A DNA stretch of 64,000 nucleotides, taken from positions 1,054,001 to 1,118,000 of the forward strand of contig NZ_BAABJY010000002.1 in NCBI RefSeq assembly GCF_039543545.1. Direction: 5' to 3'. Below are positions 34,002 to 43,161 of the stretch, in pieces (the first letter of the stretch is position 1; each line of letters begins with the position of its first letter). Source of the stretch: Luteimonas vadosa. GTDB lineage: Bacteria; Pseudomonadota; Gammaproteobacteria; Xanthomonadales; Xanthomonadaceae. The position numbers and the translations under genes were made by a program. The notes beneath the pieces were generated by a model. The model made no database searches, was not told the DNA's origin, and saw nothing but the letters and a program-made list of their open reading frames with translations.

Positions 34002-35621
34002 TCAGGGTCCGAGCGCCTGCGCCAGCGCATCCTTGTTGAGCGGGCGATAGCGTGAATCCACCACCAGCGATCGGGTTCCCGGTGGGAGCATCTGCAAGGA
34101 CTTGAGGAATTCGACCACCGCCGCCTGCTGTCCTGGCGGCAGTGCCCGGTAGGCCTCGCGCACGGCACGGGCTTCGCCGCCGTGGGCAAGGATGGCGTCG
34201 GTGAGCGTGGTCAGGTCGCCCCGGTGTCCGTACGGCGCTGAGTTGCCGACGTCCCAGAGCTTGCGGGTCAGGAACAGTTCCGTTGCGATGCCGGCCTGCT
34301 TCACCCGCTCGTTGCAGTAGTGGCGGATGTCGTCGTCGCAGAGATCGTGGCGCTTCAGGTCGGTGTAGGCGCGCACCACGGCGCCGCCGCCGCGCGTGGC
34401 CTCGAGGCGAGGAAGCTCCCCCTGCCGCGTCAGGTCGAAGGCATGCCCTCGGTCCACGTCTTCCGGCCGCAGGTTCCCCGGCGGATTGAACGGGTTGGGC
34501 TCGGTGAACAAGCGGCTGCGCAGCGTCATGGCCGGTACGTGGCATCCGCTGCAGCCGATCGCGTCGAAGCTCCTTTCGCCCTGCAACACCGCACGCCTCG
34601 CCTCGAAGGCATCGGGAAAGACCTGCCCGGGCGTCGCCAGCGCCGCCTGGTACAGGGTCAGCGCCGTGATGTCGCCGACGCTCAGCTCGTCGGGGATGCC
34701 GTCCGCATCGTGGTCGTCGCTGCCCGTGCGCGCGGTTCCGAAGCGTTCCACCGACTGCATGCCATGGTGGTGGTTCATCGCGTTGTTGCTGAATTCCCGC
34801 AGGGACACCACGGCGCCTTTCTGGTGGAAGGGACGGACCACGAGGTCCGCATCCACGCCGGCCACTTCGCTGGTGTCCAGGCTGCCATCGGGCCGCGCGG
34901 TGAGGGCGCCGAAGGAGATTCCGTTGGCGAGCAGGCCCGTTCGGACCGGAAGCCCCGTCGCTTGCGCGCGGGCCAGGGCATGCAACCGCGCGGCGTGCAG
35001 TTGCCCGCTCATTTCCCGCGCCAGCATCTCGATCGCGCCGCTGCCCTGCATGCCCAGGGTATTGCGCTCGTTGCTGAAGTCGGGCGAGACCGACTCGGTC
35101 ACCGGTTCGAGCGCTTGCGCAAGTACGAAGACATTCGCGACGACTTCGCCGGCGCCGCCGATGAACGGGTCGTTGTGGCAGCCCGAGCAAGCGTTGGCGT
35201 CGGGGCCGGACGTGCGCAGGAACACCGGTTGCCCCTCGGGATCACGGAGCACGCCCGTGCCCGTGGCGGCCGGCCTCCCCTGGCCATCGAAGCGGTTGAA
35301 CTTCGCCGTGAACAGCTGCTCGCCATGCGCGAGCACGTCGTCGAACCCGATCCGGCCCGCGGCGATGTCCGCCTCTTCAAGGTGCATGCCCAAGGCGGGA
35401 CCATCGCCGATGAGCGCAACTTCGTTGGCGGTACGCGCGCCGGGTGTGGCCGGTGCGAGGCTGGCGACAATCCCTGTCGCGGCCTCCATGTTTTCCGATG
35501 AAGCGCCGAGCAAGGCCGGCAGGTGCCACAGCGCCCAAGCACTCAGCGGCAAGGCCAAGGCAAGCGCGACGACCCAGTGGTGTTTGCGGGATTTCCTGTT
35601 CGCATCCATCGCACCCCCCAT
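34002..35621 (-). CDS. Di-haem c-type cytochrome (DHOR-like)
   Basis: 539 residues from the start at 35621. An N-terminal membrane anchor or signal (WVVALALALPLSAWALW) precedes a periplasmic part with two CxxCH haem sites: CSGCHND near 143 and CSGCHVP near 354. MNHHHGMQSVERFG and GDVGNSAPYGHRGDLTTL-like sequence (WDVGNSAPYGHRGDL) match the di-haem oxidoreductase/peroxidase-like family. Electron donor and substrate are unknown. Starts at 35651 (MDESS) and 35609 (MDANRK, next to a GGGGGG run) are alternatives. Confidence 0.85.
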   Translation of the reverse strand: MGGAMDANRKSRKHHWVVALALALPLSAWALWHLPALLGASSENMEAATGIVASLAPATPGARTANEVALIGDGPALGMHLEEADIAAGRIGFDDVLAHGEQLFTAKFNRFDGQGRPAATGTGVLRDPEGQPVFLRTSGPDANACSGCHNDPFIGGAGEVVANVFVLAQALEPVTESVSPDFSNERNTLGMQGSGAIEMLAREMSGQLHAARLHALARAQATGLPVRTGLLANGISFGALTARPDGSLDTSEVAGVDADLVVRPFHQKGAVVSLREFSNNAMNHHHGMQSVERFGTARTGSDDHDADGIPDELSVGDITALTLYQAALATPGQVFPDAFEARRAVLQGERSFDAIGCSGCHVPAMTLRSRLFTEPNPFNPPGNLRPEDVDRGHAFDLTRQGELPRLEATRGGGAVVRAYTDLKRHDLCDDDIRHYCNERVKQAGIATELFLTRKLWDVGNSAPYGHRGDLTTLTDAILAHGGEARAVREAYRALPPGQQAAVVEFLKSLQMLPPGTRSLVVDSRYRPLNKDALAQALGP

Positions 35622-35964
35622 GGTGACCTGTTGTCGGCTGGACTCATCCACGACGGGTGGCGGACGAGCGGCTCAGTGATCACCCGCATCCAGGAACTGG
35701 GCAGCCAAGCCGTCCCGGGCCAAGCGGCCGATCTGTCTCCCCTGGCCTCCGACTCCCGTCGCCATGTCGCACGCCGACCGCCTGCGGCCCCCCGAGCTGC
35801 GCCCTCGACGCAAGGAACCGGTGCAAGGCCGAATCATTCCCGCAAGCACTCCCGCGACCGAGGTGCATCGGGATGGCGACTGCATGGGCAGGCCGGCCGG
35901 GCATCGCCGCGATGCAGGGCGATGCCGGGTCGCAGACCGGCCGGCGCGCGGATCGCACCCTCCC
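35622..35964. other. 343-bp gap with no gene seen
   Basis: Between the cytochrome gene and the 3' end of the next minus-strand gene. All frames are short or Arg/Pro-rich with no ribosome site; no repeat, RNA or strong terminator was noticed. Confidence 0.5.
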
Positions 35965-36642
35965 CTACGGCATGTGGATCGAGGCCTGGATGGTGGAGCA
36001 CTCGCCATCCTCGTCCGGAACGTCGCCGGGTCCCGCCGCGAACCCATCCGGTCCGAGGAAAGTGGTGCAACCGCCCAGGAACGAACTGATCTGGCTCTTC
36101 AGCATCTGGCCCGTCTTCGCGGGACCGTGGCTGTGCAGGAGCAGATGGACTTCAGCCCCGTAAGGGTTGGTCAGGCCGACTGCCAGGCCGGGGAAGCCGA
36201 TCTCGATGTGGCCGGAACCGCTCGCATCGCCGAGCGACAGGTGCCCACCGAAATTGGCCATGCCGTTTGCACCGATCACATGGCCCCCACCCAACAGGAA
36301 ATCCCCTTGTACTGCGGGGTTGAACAGGTCCGGGGCACCGCAGGGCGTGGTGGCGCACTCGGCCGGGTTGTTGAACACGACGAACCAGAGCGTCACGGCA
36401 CTGCCCTTGGGCAGACCCAGGCTGCTCCAGCGGGCGCTGACACCGGTTTCGGTGCGCACCAGCTTGGCATCGCCAACGATTGCAGCGGGATTCCAGAGCC
36501 AGAATGCGTCGGTGGTAGTGCTCTGGCTGCCAGCGAAGGCCTCCCCGGATGCACTCAGGGCAATGGCGAGCCCTAGCAGAGCGGCAGGGAGACGGGCCAG
36601 CGTCGGGTGCATTTTTTGCCGGGGCTGGGTCAGACTTTTCAT
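35965..36642 (-). CDS. Secreted protein of unknown function
   Basis: 225 residues. The start at 36642 is chosen because GAGGA stands 8 bases upstream; a signal peptide follows (LPAALLGLAIALSASGEAFAG, cleavage AFA|G about residue 35). The mature part is beta-rich with Gly/Asn/His motifs: VTLWFVVFNNPAEC, DLFNPAVQGDFLLGGGHV, GNGMANFGGHLSLGD, GAEVHLLLHSHGP and ISSFLGGC. The HLLLHSHGP element recalls CHRD-type domains, but this is not a firm assignment. Four cysteines could form disulfides. It is divergent from a winged-helix regulator gene. Confidence 0.75.
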   Translation of the reverse strand: MKSLTQPRQKMHPTLARLPAALLGLAIALSASGEAFAGSQSTTTDAFWLWNPAAIVGDAKLVRTETGVSARWSSLGLPKGSAVTLWFVVFNNPAECATTPCGAPDLFNPAVQGDFLLGGGHVIGANGMANFGGHLSLGDASGSGHIEIGFPGLAVGLTNPYGAEVHLLLHSHGPAKTGQMLKSQISSFLGGCTTFLGPDGFAAGPGDVPDEDGECSTIQASIHMP

Positions 36643-36673
36643 GGCATTAATCCTCGAGTGAAATGACGGGTTC

Positions 36674-36698
36674 GCTTCCACGACGGCTGTCGTGAAGC
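36674..36698. promoter_or_regulatory. Bulged inverted repeat in divergent promoter region
   Basis: GCTTCCACGAC (36674-36684) and GTCGTGAAGC (36689-36698) pair over 10 bp with one bulged C and a GGCT loop. It lies 32 bp upstream of the secreted-protein start and 170 bp upstream of the winged-helix gene, so it could be an operator or an mRNA hairpin. Confidence 0.35.
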
Positions 36699-36867
36699 TC
36701 GCTTCCGGCCCGATCGCGCCATGGGGACGCGGCGCAGGGCTCCGGTTGGCCCACGCTAGCCCCGGTCAGCGTTGCAAGTAACGAGACAAGCGGCCGGAAT
36801 TCGTCTAAAAACAATCAAATTTGGGCGAAAGCGGCTCTCCTGGGCAGGTCAACGACAGGGACACGGC

Positions 36868-38781
36868 ATGCCGACCTCCGAACTGGAGCACCACGTCTAC
36901 CGCTTCGGCGATTTCACGCTCGACCTCGAGCGCGGCGCCGTTCTGCGGGCCGGCGAGGAACTGAAGCTGCGTCCCAAGGCCTTCGAGGTCCTGCGCTACC
37001 TCGTCGAGCAGCATGGCCGGCTGGTCGGCAAGGACGAATTGCTCGACGCGGTCTGGAGCCCGGTGGTGGTCACGGAGGACTCGGTGACCCAGTGCCTGAT
37101 GGAGATCCGCCAGGCGCTCGACGACCACGACCACAGCCTGATCCGCACCGTGCCGCGACGCGGCTACATCTTCGAAGGCGCGGTCCAGGGCCCCGGCCCG
37201 GTGCCGCAGGTGGTAACGCCGGCGCACGAAGTCTTAGGCATCCGCCGCCCCCCCACCCACAGGCGTCGCCACCTGCTGCTGGTGCTGCTGGCAGTCCTCC
37301 TGCTGGCGCTTTGGTGGCGTGGTGACGATCGCGGCAATCACGGACCGGCAGCCATCGCAAACAAGGGAGCCGACCCCACCAGCATCGCCGTCCTGCCCTT
37401 CGTCGACATGAGCCCACGGGGCGACCAGGCCTGGTTCGCAGATGGCATCTCGGAAGAGATCCTGAACCGGCTGGCAGCGATTCGGGACCTGCGCGTGATC
37501 GCAAGGACCTCCTCGTTCGCCTTCAAGGGCAAGCAGGCCGGCATCGACGAGATCGCCGGGACACTGGGCGTCGACCATGTCCTGGAGGGCAGTGTCCGGC
37601 GCACCGGCAACGACGTCCGGATCACCGCCCAGTTGATCCGCGCCGAGGACAGCTCCCACCTCTGGTCGCAGACCTACGACCGCACGCTGGAGGATGTCCT
37701 AGGCGTCCAGGACGACATCGCGGGAGCCGTAGCGGCTGCCCTGGAGAAGCGCCTAGCGGTGCCGGCGAGCGGGAGTGCAGCCAGAATCGACGAAAGTGCC
37801 TACGAGGCCTACCTGAAGGGCCGCTTTTTCTTCAATCGGCGGGGAGACGGAGACGTTGCCCGTGCCCTGCGGCAATTCGGACAGGCGATCCGTCTCCATC
37901 CCGGCTTCGCCAGGGCTTGGGCCGGCCTGGCGGGTGCGTGGCGGGTGCATGCCTACGAGCCGGGAGCCGACAGGTCCGCGTCGGAAGTGCAGCTCAAGCG
38001 CGCCGCTGAGCGAGCCATCGCGCTGGATCCAACCTCGGCCGAGGCCTATATCCGCTTGGGCCACTACTACCGGGACATCCATGAGCGGCCGAAGGCCATC
38101 CCGTATTACCGGAAGGCATTCGCCCTCGAGCCGGACGATCCGTTCATCCTCTCCATGCGGGCGACGGTGGCCGAGGAGGAGGGCAAGCTGGAACAGGCGA
38201 TCGCCCTGCAACGCAAGGCGATCGCGGGCGACCCGTTGTCATTCATGTATCGCGACGCGTTGATCCTCTACCTCCTCGCTGCCGACCGGCTGGTGGATGC
38301 GAGGGCGGAGATCCGGGACACTCGGCCGCTCTTCCCGGGCAACGTCAGTCGTCTCGACGATCACTTGCTGACGATCACATTGCTGGAGGGCAGGTTCGAC
38401 GAAGCCTTGCAGATCGCCGGCCGCATGCCGCCGGGGAAGCTTCGGGACCAGGCCATTGTGGTCGCGCGCGCGCGCGCGGGCGACGTCGGCGCATCGCGGA
38501 TATTCGCCCGGTTCGATTCGCCGAAAAACGTGGAGGCTGCCATCCAGCTATCCGAGATCCACGCCCTCCTGGAGGATCCGGACGCAGCCTTCGACTGGCT
38601 GGAGGTCGCGCGGGCCCGCGCAGGCGACCCGGTCGCCGACCGCGACTCATGGCTGGCCCTGTACAACACCCGGTACTCGCCTTTCTTGAGACGGCTGCAA
38701 TCCGATCCGCGGTGGGAGCAGGGTCGGGAAGCGAACTGGCAACGGTGGAATGCCTTGAGGGAAGCGCGACCCGGGCAGTAG
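36868..38781 (+). CDS. Winged-helix / TolB-like / TPR membrane regulator (CadC-like)
   Basis: 637 residues. OmpR/CadC-type DNA-binding domain (about 1-110: FGDFTLDLERGAVLRAGEELKLRPKAFEVL, then SVTQCLMEIRQALDD, RTVPRRGYIF), a single membrane segment (about 134-150), a periplasmic TolB/FlgO-like domain (about 170-300: SIAVLPFVDMSPRGDQAWFADGISEEIL, DHVLEGSVRRTGNDVRITAQLI), and TPR repeats (about 310-600). This is a one-component membrane transcription factor whose periplasmic half presumably senses a signal or partner. An AGGG ribosome site precedes the ATG. The AT-richer stretch 36804-36826 just upstream is a likely promoter region. Confidence 0.88.
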   Translation: MPTSELEHHVYRFGDFTLDLERGAVLRAGEELKLRPKAFEVLRYLVEQHGRLVGKDELLDAVWSPVVVTEDSVTQCLMEIRQALDDHDHSLIRTVPRRGYIFEGAVQGPGPVPQVVTPAHEVLGIRRPPTHRRRHLLLVLLAVLLLALWWRGDDRGNHGPAAIANKGADPTSIAVLPFVDMSPRGDQAWFADGISEEILNRLAAIRDLRVIARTSSFAFKGKQAGIDEIAGTLGVDHVLEGSVRRTGNDVRITAQLIRAEDSSHLWSQTYDRTLEDVLGVQDDIAGAVAAALEKRLAVPASGSAARIDESAYEAYLKGRFFFNRRGDGDVARALRQFGQAIRLHPGFARAWAGLAGAWRVHAYEPGADRSASEVQLKRAAERAIALDPTSAEAYIRLGHYYRDIHERPKAIPYYRKAFALEPDDPFILSMRATVAEEEGKLEQAIALQRKAIAGDPLSFMYRDALILYLLAADRLVDARAEIRDTRPLFPGNVSRLDDHLLTITLLEGRFDEALQIAGRMPPGKLRDQAIVVARARAGDVGASRIFARFDSPKNVEAAIQLSEIHALLEDPDAAFDWLEVARARAGDPVADRDSWLALYNTRYSPFLRRLQSDPRWEQGREANWQRWNALREARPGQ

Positions 38782-38869
38782 GACGATCACGCAACCCCGG
38801 TGCACACGCCCGCAAGGTTTGAATCCCACCGGGTTGGATTCGTGCCTTGATCGGACCCGGCCAGGCGAC

Positions 38870-40657
38870 TCAGCGGGCCGTTGCGAGGACTGCGCCACTC
38901 TCCTGCTTCAACCGTTCTTCCGCCTCGGCCACCATGGCCTGGTAGCGCGGCTCCGCACGCAGGATCTCGATGTCCGGGTCCGCCTTGGCATACGGCAGGA
39001 AGGTATCCGTGATCGTCTCGAACACCGGTCCGAGCATGTCCAGCGCCGCTTCCTTGTCCTTGAGGAAGACGCACAGCGCGCAACCGAAGTTGTAGCGCAT
39101 GTTGAAGTTTCCCGGATCGATGAGCAGCGCACGCGTCATGCGCGACTTGGCGCGCTCGCCTTCACCCAGCGCGGCCAGCGCATAGGCGCTGTAGCCGGTC
39201 ACCAGCGAGTTGTTGGGATCGTGCGTGAGGATGACCTCCGCGCGCTTGAGCGCCTGCGCCGCCGCCCGCCGTGCGCCCGCCATGTCGCCCAACGCGGTGT
39301 AGCAGCTGGTCAGCATCGAGGCCGAGTTGATGTCCGCCTCCATCAGTCCGGCCGCCTTTTCGTAGTAACGGATGGCGTCTTCGTGCTGGTGCATCTGGTA
39401 GCTCAGGCGCCCGGCCGACCGATTGACCTCGTAGGACTCGGGGTTCAACCGAAGCGCACTCGCGACTTCCGCCGCAGCGGCCTTGGGATCGCCATCCAGG
39501 AGCAGGATCTGCGCCTTGACCGCATGCGCCTCGGCCAGGTCCGGGTCCAGCTCCAGTGCACGCTCCACCGCCTTCATGCCGTCGTTGGAGCGCCCGCCCT
39601 GCGCGTCGCGCAGGTTCTTGTAGCCGATGGCCATCAGCGCCCACGCCTGGGCGTAGCCGGGGTCGATCTCGGTGGCATGGGCGCAGATGCGGATGATCGC
39701 CTCGGCCGCCCGGGCGTCGTACTCCTGCCCGGTGACCAGGGTCTGCCGAGCCATCAGGTAGAGGTTGTGCGCCTCGGCATTGTCCGTGCCGCGGCGCTCG
39801 ATGGCCTTCTTCTCCTCCGGCAGCAGGCGCAGGCGGAGCGCCTTGACGATCGCCTCCGAGATCTCGTCCTGCAACGCGAAGATGTCGCTGGAATCGCGGT
39901 CGTAACGCTCCGCCCAGACATGGTTGTTGGTCTCGCAGTCGACCAGCTGGGCGCTGATGCGCACCCGGCCGCCCGCCTTGCGCACGCTGCCTTCCAGGAC
40001 ATGGCTGACCTTGAGGTCGCGCGCGACCTTCGGAACGTCGACGTGCTTGCCCTTGTACATGAACGCGCTGTTGCGCGAGACGATGCCCAGGGCGGAGACC
40101 TTGCTCAGGTCGGTGATGATGTCCTCGGTGATGCCGTCACTGAAGTACTCCTGCTCCGGGTCCCCGCTCATGTTGGCGAAGGGCAGCACGCAGATCGTGA
40201 ACAACGGGGAGGCCTTGCCGCCACCGGCATCCGCGTCGGGCGCGCCGCCACCGGCATGGCTCGGGGCGCGGGCGATCATCGCCGCCAGCGCCTGCAGGAA
40301 CTCCTGCGCCTGCGGGCTTTCCGGATCCTCGTTCCAGCCGTCCAAGTCCGTGGTGTGGATGGCGCGCACGTCCATCGGCAGGCGCGCGTTGTCGAAGCGC
40401 ACCGGTACCAGGATGTTGCGGTCCGCCGCCTCCCTTGCCTCGCCCCGCACCCAGCGGGACACCACCGAGGTCGGGGTCCAGACCACCATCAAGGCCTTGG
40501 CGGCGTCGATTGCGGCATCGATCTGGTCGTCGAATTCCTGCCCGGGCGAGATCTCCGGATCCCACCAGACCGACCAGCCCCGGGCCTCGATCGCCGCGAC
40601 CAGCGGCGCGACGCGAGCCTTGTCGGCGCGGGCGTAGGACACGAAGACATCGGCCAT
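38870..40657 (-). CDS. TIR / TolB-like / TPR protein
   Basis: 595 residues, convergent with the winged-helix/TPR gene. Residues 1-125 are a TIR domain (DVFVSYARADKARVAPLVAAIEARGWSVWWD, then VVWTPTSVVSRWVRGEAREAADRNILVPVRFD); the Glu in RWVRGE stands where the NAD-cleaving Glu of active TIRs is found. After a Gly-rich linker comes a TolB/FlgO-like domain (about 168-290: FTICVLPFANMSGDPEQEYFSDGITEDII, SHVLEGSVRKAGGRVRISAQLVD) and TPR repeats to the end. No signal peptide or membrane segment is evident. Role unknown: signalling scaffold or NAD-consuming effector. Confidence 0.88.
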   Translation of the reverse strand: MADVFVSYARADKARVAPLVAAIEARGWSVWWDPEISPGQEFDDQIDAAIDAAKALMVVWTPTSVVSRWVRGEAREAADRNILVPVRFDNARLPMDVRAIHTTDLDGWNEDPESPQAQEFLQALAAMIARAPSHAGGGAPDADAGGGKASPLFTICVLPFANMSGDPEQEYFSDGITEDIITDLSKVSALGIVSRNSAFMYKGKHVDVPKVARDLKVSHVLEGSVRKAGGRVRISAQLVDCETNNHVWAERYDRDSSDIFALQDEISEAIVKALRLRLLPEEKKAIERRGTDNAEAHNLYLMARQTLVTGQEYDARAAEAIIRICAHATEIDPGYAQAWALMAIGYKNLRDAQGGRSNDGMKAVERALELDPDLAEAHAVKAQILLLDGDPKAAAAEVASALRLNPESYEVNRSAGRLSYQMHQHEDAIRYYEKAAGLMEADINSASMLTSCYTALGDMAGARRAAAQALKRAEVILTHDPNNSLVTGYSAYALAALGEGERAKSRMTRALLIDPGNFNMRYNFGCALCVFLKDKEAALDMLGPVFETITDTFLPYAKADPDIEILRAEPRYQAMVAEAEERLKQESGAVLATAR

Positions 40658-40882
40658 GCCAGGAAGCTCCCGATCGGAACGGGTGCCGCGGATCCCCTGC
40701 GGCCCGCCGAGCATACCCCGGAAGGCGCGCACGTCGCTTCGCGGGGGCGCTCGGCCGGGATCGTGGTCGATAGGTCCGCGAACTACCTGGAAAACGAGAA
40801 ACCCGGCGAGCCGGGGCCACACGCCGACGCGGCATCGCCATGCGGGCCCGGCCCGCGGCTGGCGGCGCCGAGGGGCCGCCCG

Positions 40883-40888
40883 TATAAT
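40883..40888 (+). promoter_or_regulatory. -10 box of the tRNA-Ala gene
   Basis: A perfect TATAAT 25 bp before the tRNA, correctly placed for a short leader. The -35 region is GC-rich and weak. Confidence 0.65.
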
Positions 40889-40913
40889 CCACGGCCTCCG
40901 GTCCTCCGGACAC

Positions 40914-40989
40914 GGGGCGGTAGCTCAGCTGGGAGAGCGTCGCGTTCGCATCGCGAAGGTCGTGGGTTCGATCCCCATCCGCTCCACCA
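40914..40989 (+). tRNA. tRNA-Ala(CGC)
   Basis: 76 bases including the encoded CCA. Acceptor GGGGCGG pairs with CCGCTCC (one G-U); D arm GCTC...GAGC; anticodon stem TCGCG/CGCGA with loop TTCGCAT, anticodon CGC reading GCG; T arm GTGGG-TTCGATC-CCCAT. A terminator follows 56 bases downstream. Confidence 0.95.
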
Positions 40990-41045
40990 TCCGCCGGCAA
41001 CGGCGGCGTTGCATCCCCCCGTGGATGCGCACCGATCCGCAGGAT

Positions 41046-41077
41046 GCCGGCGCCGCGAGGCGCCGGTTCCGTTTTTT
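41046..41077 (+). terminator. Terminator after tRNA-Ala
   Basis: CCGGCGCC (41047-41054) and GGCGCCGG (41059-41066) with a GCGA loop, followed by TTCCG and T6. Confidence 0.85.
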
Positions 41078-41114
41078 GGCCTCGACGCGCCGCGCGTGAG
41101 AAAATGCCCGGTCG

Positions 41115-41191
41115 GCCCCCGTAGCTCAGCTGGATAGAGCGTCCCCCTCCTAAGGGGAAGGTCGTGCGTTCGAATCGCGCCGGGGGCGCCA
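41115..41191 (+). tRNA. tRNA-Arg(CCT)
   Basis: 77 bases including the encoded CCA. Acceptor GCCCCCG pairs with CGGGGGC; anticodon stem TCCCC/GGGGA, loop CTCCTAA, anticodon CCT reading AGG; T arm GTGCG-TTCGAAT-CGCGC; discriminator G. tRNA-Arg genes are common integration sites, but no integrase or repeated 3' end is seen nearby. Confidence 0.95.
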
Positions 41192-41305
41192 TTCATCGTG
41201 ACGCGCCCGCCCTGCCGCGGCAGCCGTCGTCATCGGCGGCGCCCGGTTCCCATCGCCGTCCCGCCCGTTCCGCTTCGCCCGTCTTCAAATCGCAAGGAGT
41301 TCGCA

Positions 41306-42841
41306 ATGACCCACCCCGTCCTCACCGCCCTCGGCCTGACCGACCGGGAATCCGGCACTTATCTCGGCAGCGGGGAGTGGTCGACGACCTCCGATGCCGG
41401 CGTGCTGGAACCCACCAGTCCCACCGATGGCAGCGTGCTGGCCGAGGTGAAGGCCTCGTCGAAGGCCGACTACGAGCGCATCGTCGAGCGTGCCCAGGCG
41501 GCGTTCAAGGTCTGGCGCAAGACGCCGGCGCCGCGACGCGGCGAGGCCGTGCGCATCTGCGCCGAGGCCCTGCGGCAGAACAAGGACGCGCTGGGATCGC
41601 TGGTGGCGCTCGAGATGGGCAAGTCCAAGCCCGAGGGCGACGGCGAGGTGCAGGAGATGATCGACATCGGCGAGTTCGCCGTTGGCCTGTCGCGCCAGCT
41701 CTACGGCCTGACCATGCATTCCGAACGACCGGGCCACCGCATGTACGAGCAGTGGCACCCCATCGGCCTGGTCGGGATCATCAGCGCCTTCAACTTCCCG
41801 GTCGCGGTGTGGGCCTGGAACGCCTTCGTCGCCGCCGTGTGCGGCAACATCTGCATCTGGAAGCCCTCGCCCAAGACCCCGCTGTCGGCGATTGCCTCCA
41901 TCAAGATCTGCAACGCGGCGCTGAAGAAGGCCGGCTTCCCGGACCTGTTCTTCCTGTTCAATGACGCCGGCACCGATCTGGCGCAGGACTTCGTCGACGA
42001 CAGGCGCATCGCGCTGGTCAGCTTCACCGGTTCGACCAAGGTCGGCCGCCAGGTCGGCGAGCGCGTCGCCAAACGCATGGGCCGCTCGCTGCTGGAACTG
42101 GGCGGCAACAACGCGATGATCGTGGACAAGACCGCGGACCTGAAGCTCGCGATCCCGGCGATCGTCTTCGGCGCCGTCGGCACCGCCGGCCAGCGTTGCA
42201 CCAGCACCCGCCGCGCCTTCATCCACGAGGACATCTACGACGACGTGCTGGCCAAGCTGGTCGCCGCCTACAAGCAGGTCGAGGGCAAGATCGGCGACCC
42301 GACCGACCCGGCCAACCTGATGGGCCCGCTCAACAGCGCCGACGCGGTGCAGGGTTACCTGGAGGCCGTCGAGAAGGCCAAGGCCGCCGGCGGGACGGTG
42401 GCCACCGGCGGCAAGGCGCTGGACGACCGCAAGGGCCACTTCGTGCTGCCGACCATCATCACCGGGCTGTCCAACGACGCCGACGTGGTCCAGACCGAAA
42501 CCTTTGCGCCGATCCTCTACGTGATGAAGTATTCCAAGCTCGACGACGCCATCGCCATGCAGAACGACGTCCCGCAGGGGCTGTCCTCGGCCATCTTCAC
42601 CACCGACCTGCGCGCGTCAGAAGCCTTCCTGGCGGCATGGGGGTCGGACTGCGGCATCGCCAACGTCAATATCGGCACCTCGGGCGCGGAGATCGGTGGC
42701 GCGTTCGGCGGCGAGAAGGAAACCGGCGGTGGCCGCGAATCCGGCTCGGATGCGTGGAAGGCCTACATGCGCCGCCAAACCAATACCATCAACTACTCCG
42801 ACGCGTTGCCGCTGGCGCAGGGCATCAAGTTCGACCTGTAA
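41306..42841 (+). CDS. amaB: Aldehyde dehydrogenase, ALDH7 type (piperideine-6-carboxylate dehydrogenase)
   Basis: 511 residues, most like the antiquitin/ALDH7 branch, which oxidises alpha-aminoadipic semialdehyde (piperideine-6-carboxylate) in lysine breakdown. NAD-site segment GIISAFNFPVAVWAWNAF, catalytic Glu in LELGGNN (about 264), nucleophile Cys in GTAGQRCTSTRR (about 297). The C-terminal ETGGGRESGSDAWKAYMRR is typical. Start chosen at ATG 41306 behind AAGGAG (41294-41299); a longer frame would run into the tRNA flank. Confidence 0.86.
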   Translation: MTHPVLTALGLTDRESGTYLGSGEWSTTSDAGVLEPTSPTDGSVLAEVKASSKADYERIVERAQAAFKVWRKTPAPRRGEAVRICAEALRQNKDALGSLVALEMGKSKPEGDGEVQEMIDIGEFAVGLSRQLYGLTMHSERPGHRMYEQWHPIGLVGIISAFNFPVAVWAWNAFVAAVCGNICIWKPSPKTPLSAIASIKICNAALKKAGFPDLFFLFNDAGTDLAQDFVDDRRIALVSFTGSTKVGRQVGERVAKRMGRSLLELGGNNAMIVDKTADLKLAIPAIVFGAVGTAGQRCTSTRRAFIHEDIYDDVLAKLVAAYKQVEGKIGDPTDPANLMGPLNSADAVQGYLEAVEKAKAAGGTVATGGKALDDRKGHFVLPTIITGLSNDADVVQTETFAPILYVMKYSKLDDAIAMQNDVPQGLSSAIFTTDLRASEAFLAAWGSDCGIANVNIGTSGAEIGGAFGGEKETGGGRESGSDAWKAYMRRQTNTINYSDALPLAQGIKFDL

Positions 42842-42877
42842 ACCGGCCAGTTCCTCCGCCCCCGACGAGGCACGTCG

Positions 42878-43159
42878 ATGTCCCACGCAGCGCCTGAAAC
42901 CAACAGCCTGGCCATCATCAGCCTCGTCTTCGGCATCCTCGGCTGGTCGTTCCTGCCCGTGGTCGGTGGCCTGGTGGCCATCGTCACCGGGCACCTGGCG
43001 CGCAGCGAGATCCGGCGCGCGGCGGAACGACCCCAGGGAGACGGGATGGCGGTGGCCGGCCTGGTGCTGGGATACCTGGCGCTGGCGTCGGCCGTGGTCG
43101 TGCTGGGCGTGGTCCTGGCGTTCTTCGGCGGGTTGGCCTGGTTCGGGGCCTTCCAGTAA
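42878..43159 (+). CDS. Small membrane protein, DUF4190-like
   Basis: 93 residues with two hydrophobic helices (about 10-38 and 57-88) around a polar loop LARSEIRRAAERPQGDGMAVAG, the DUF4190 pattern of G-x-L-A and G-x-G-x-A-x-A-G-L-x-L-G-Y. Topology suggests an inner-membrane hairpin. Function unknown. It ends 2 bp before pyrD and is likely cotranscribed. Confidence 0.85.
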   Translation: MSHAAPETNSLAIISLVFGILGWSFLPVVGGLVAIVTGHLARSEIRRAAERPQGDGMAVAGLVLGYLALASAVVVLGVVLAFFGGLAWFGAFQ

Positions 43160-43161
43160 GC

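Noticed and set aside
38800..38850. GAATCC...GGATTC hairpin between the two TPR genes as a terminator
   Set aside because: Only six base pairs and no T-run on either strand.
41115..41191. tRNA-Arg as an integration site
   Set aside because: No integrase, no second copy of the tRNA 3' end and no composition change follow; amaB begins at a normal distance.
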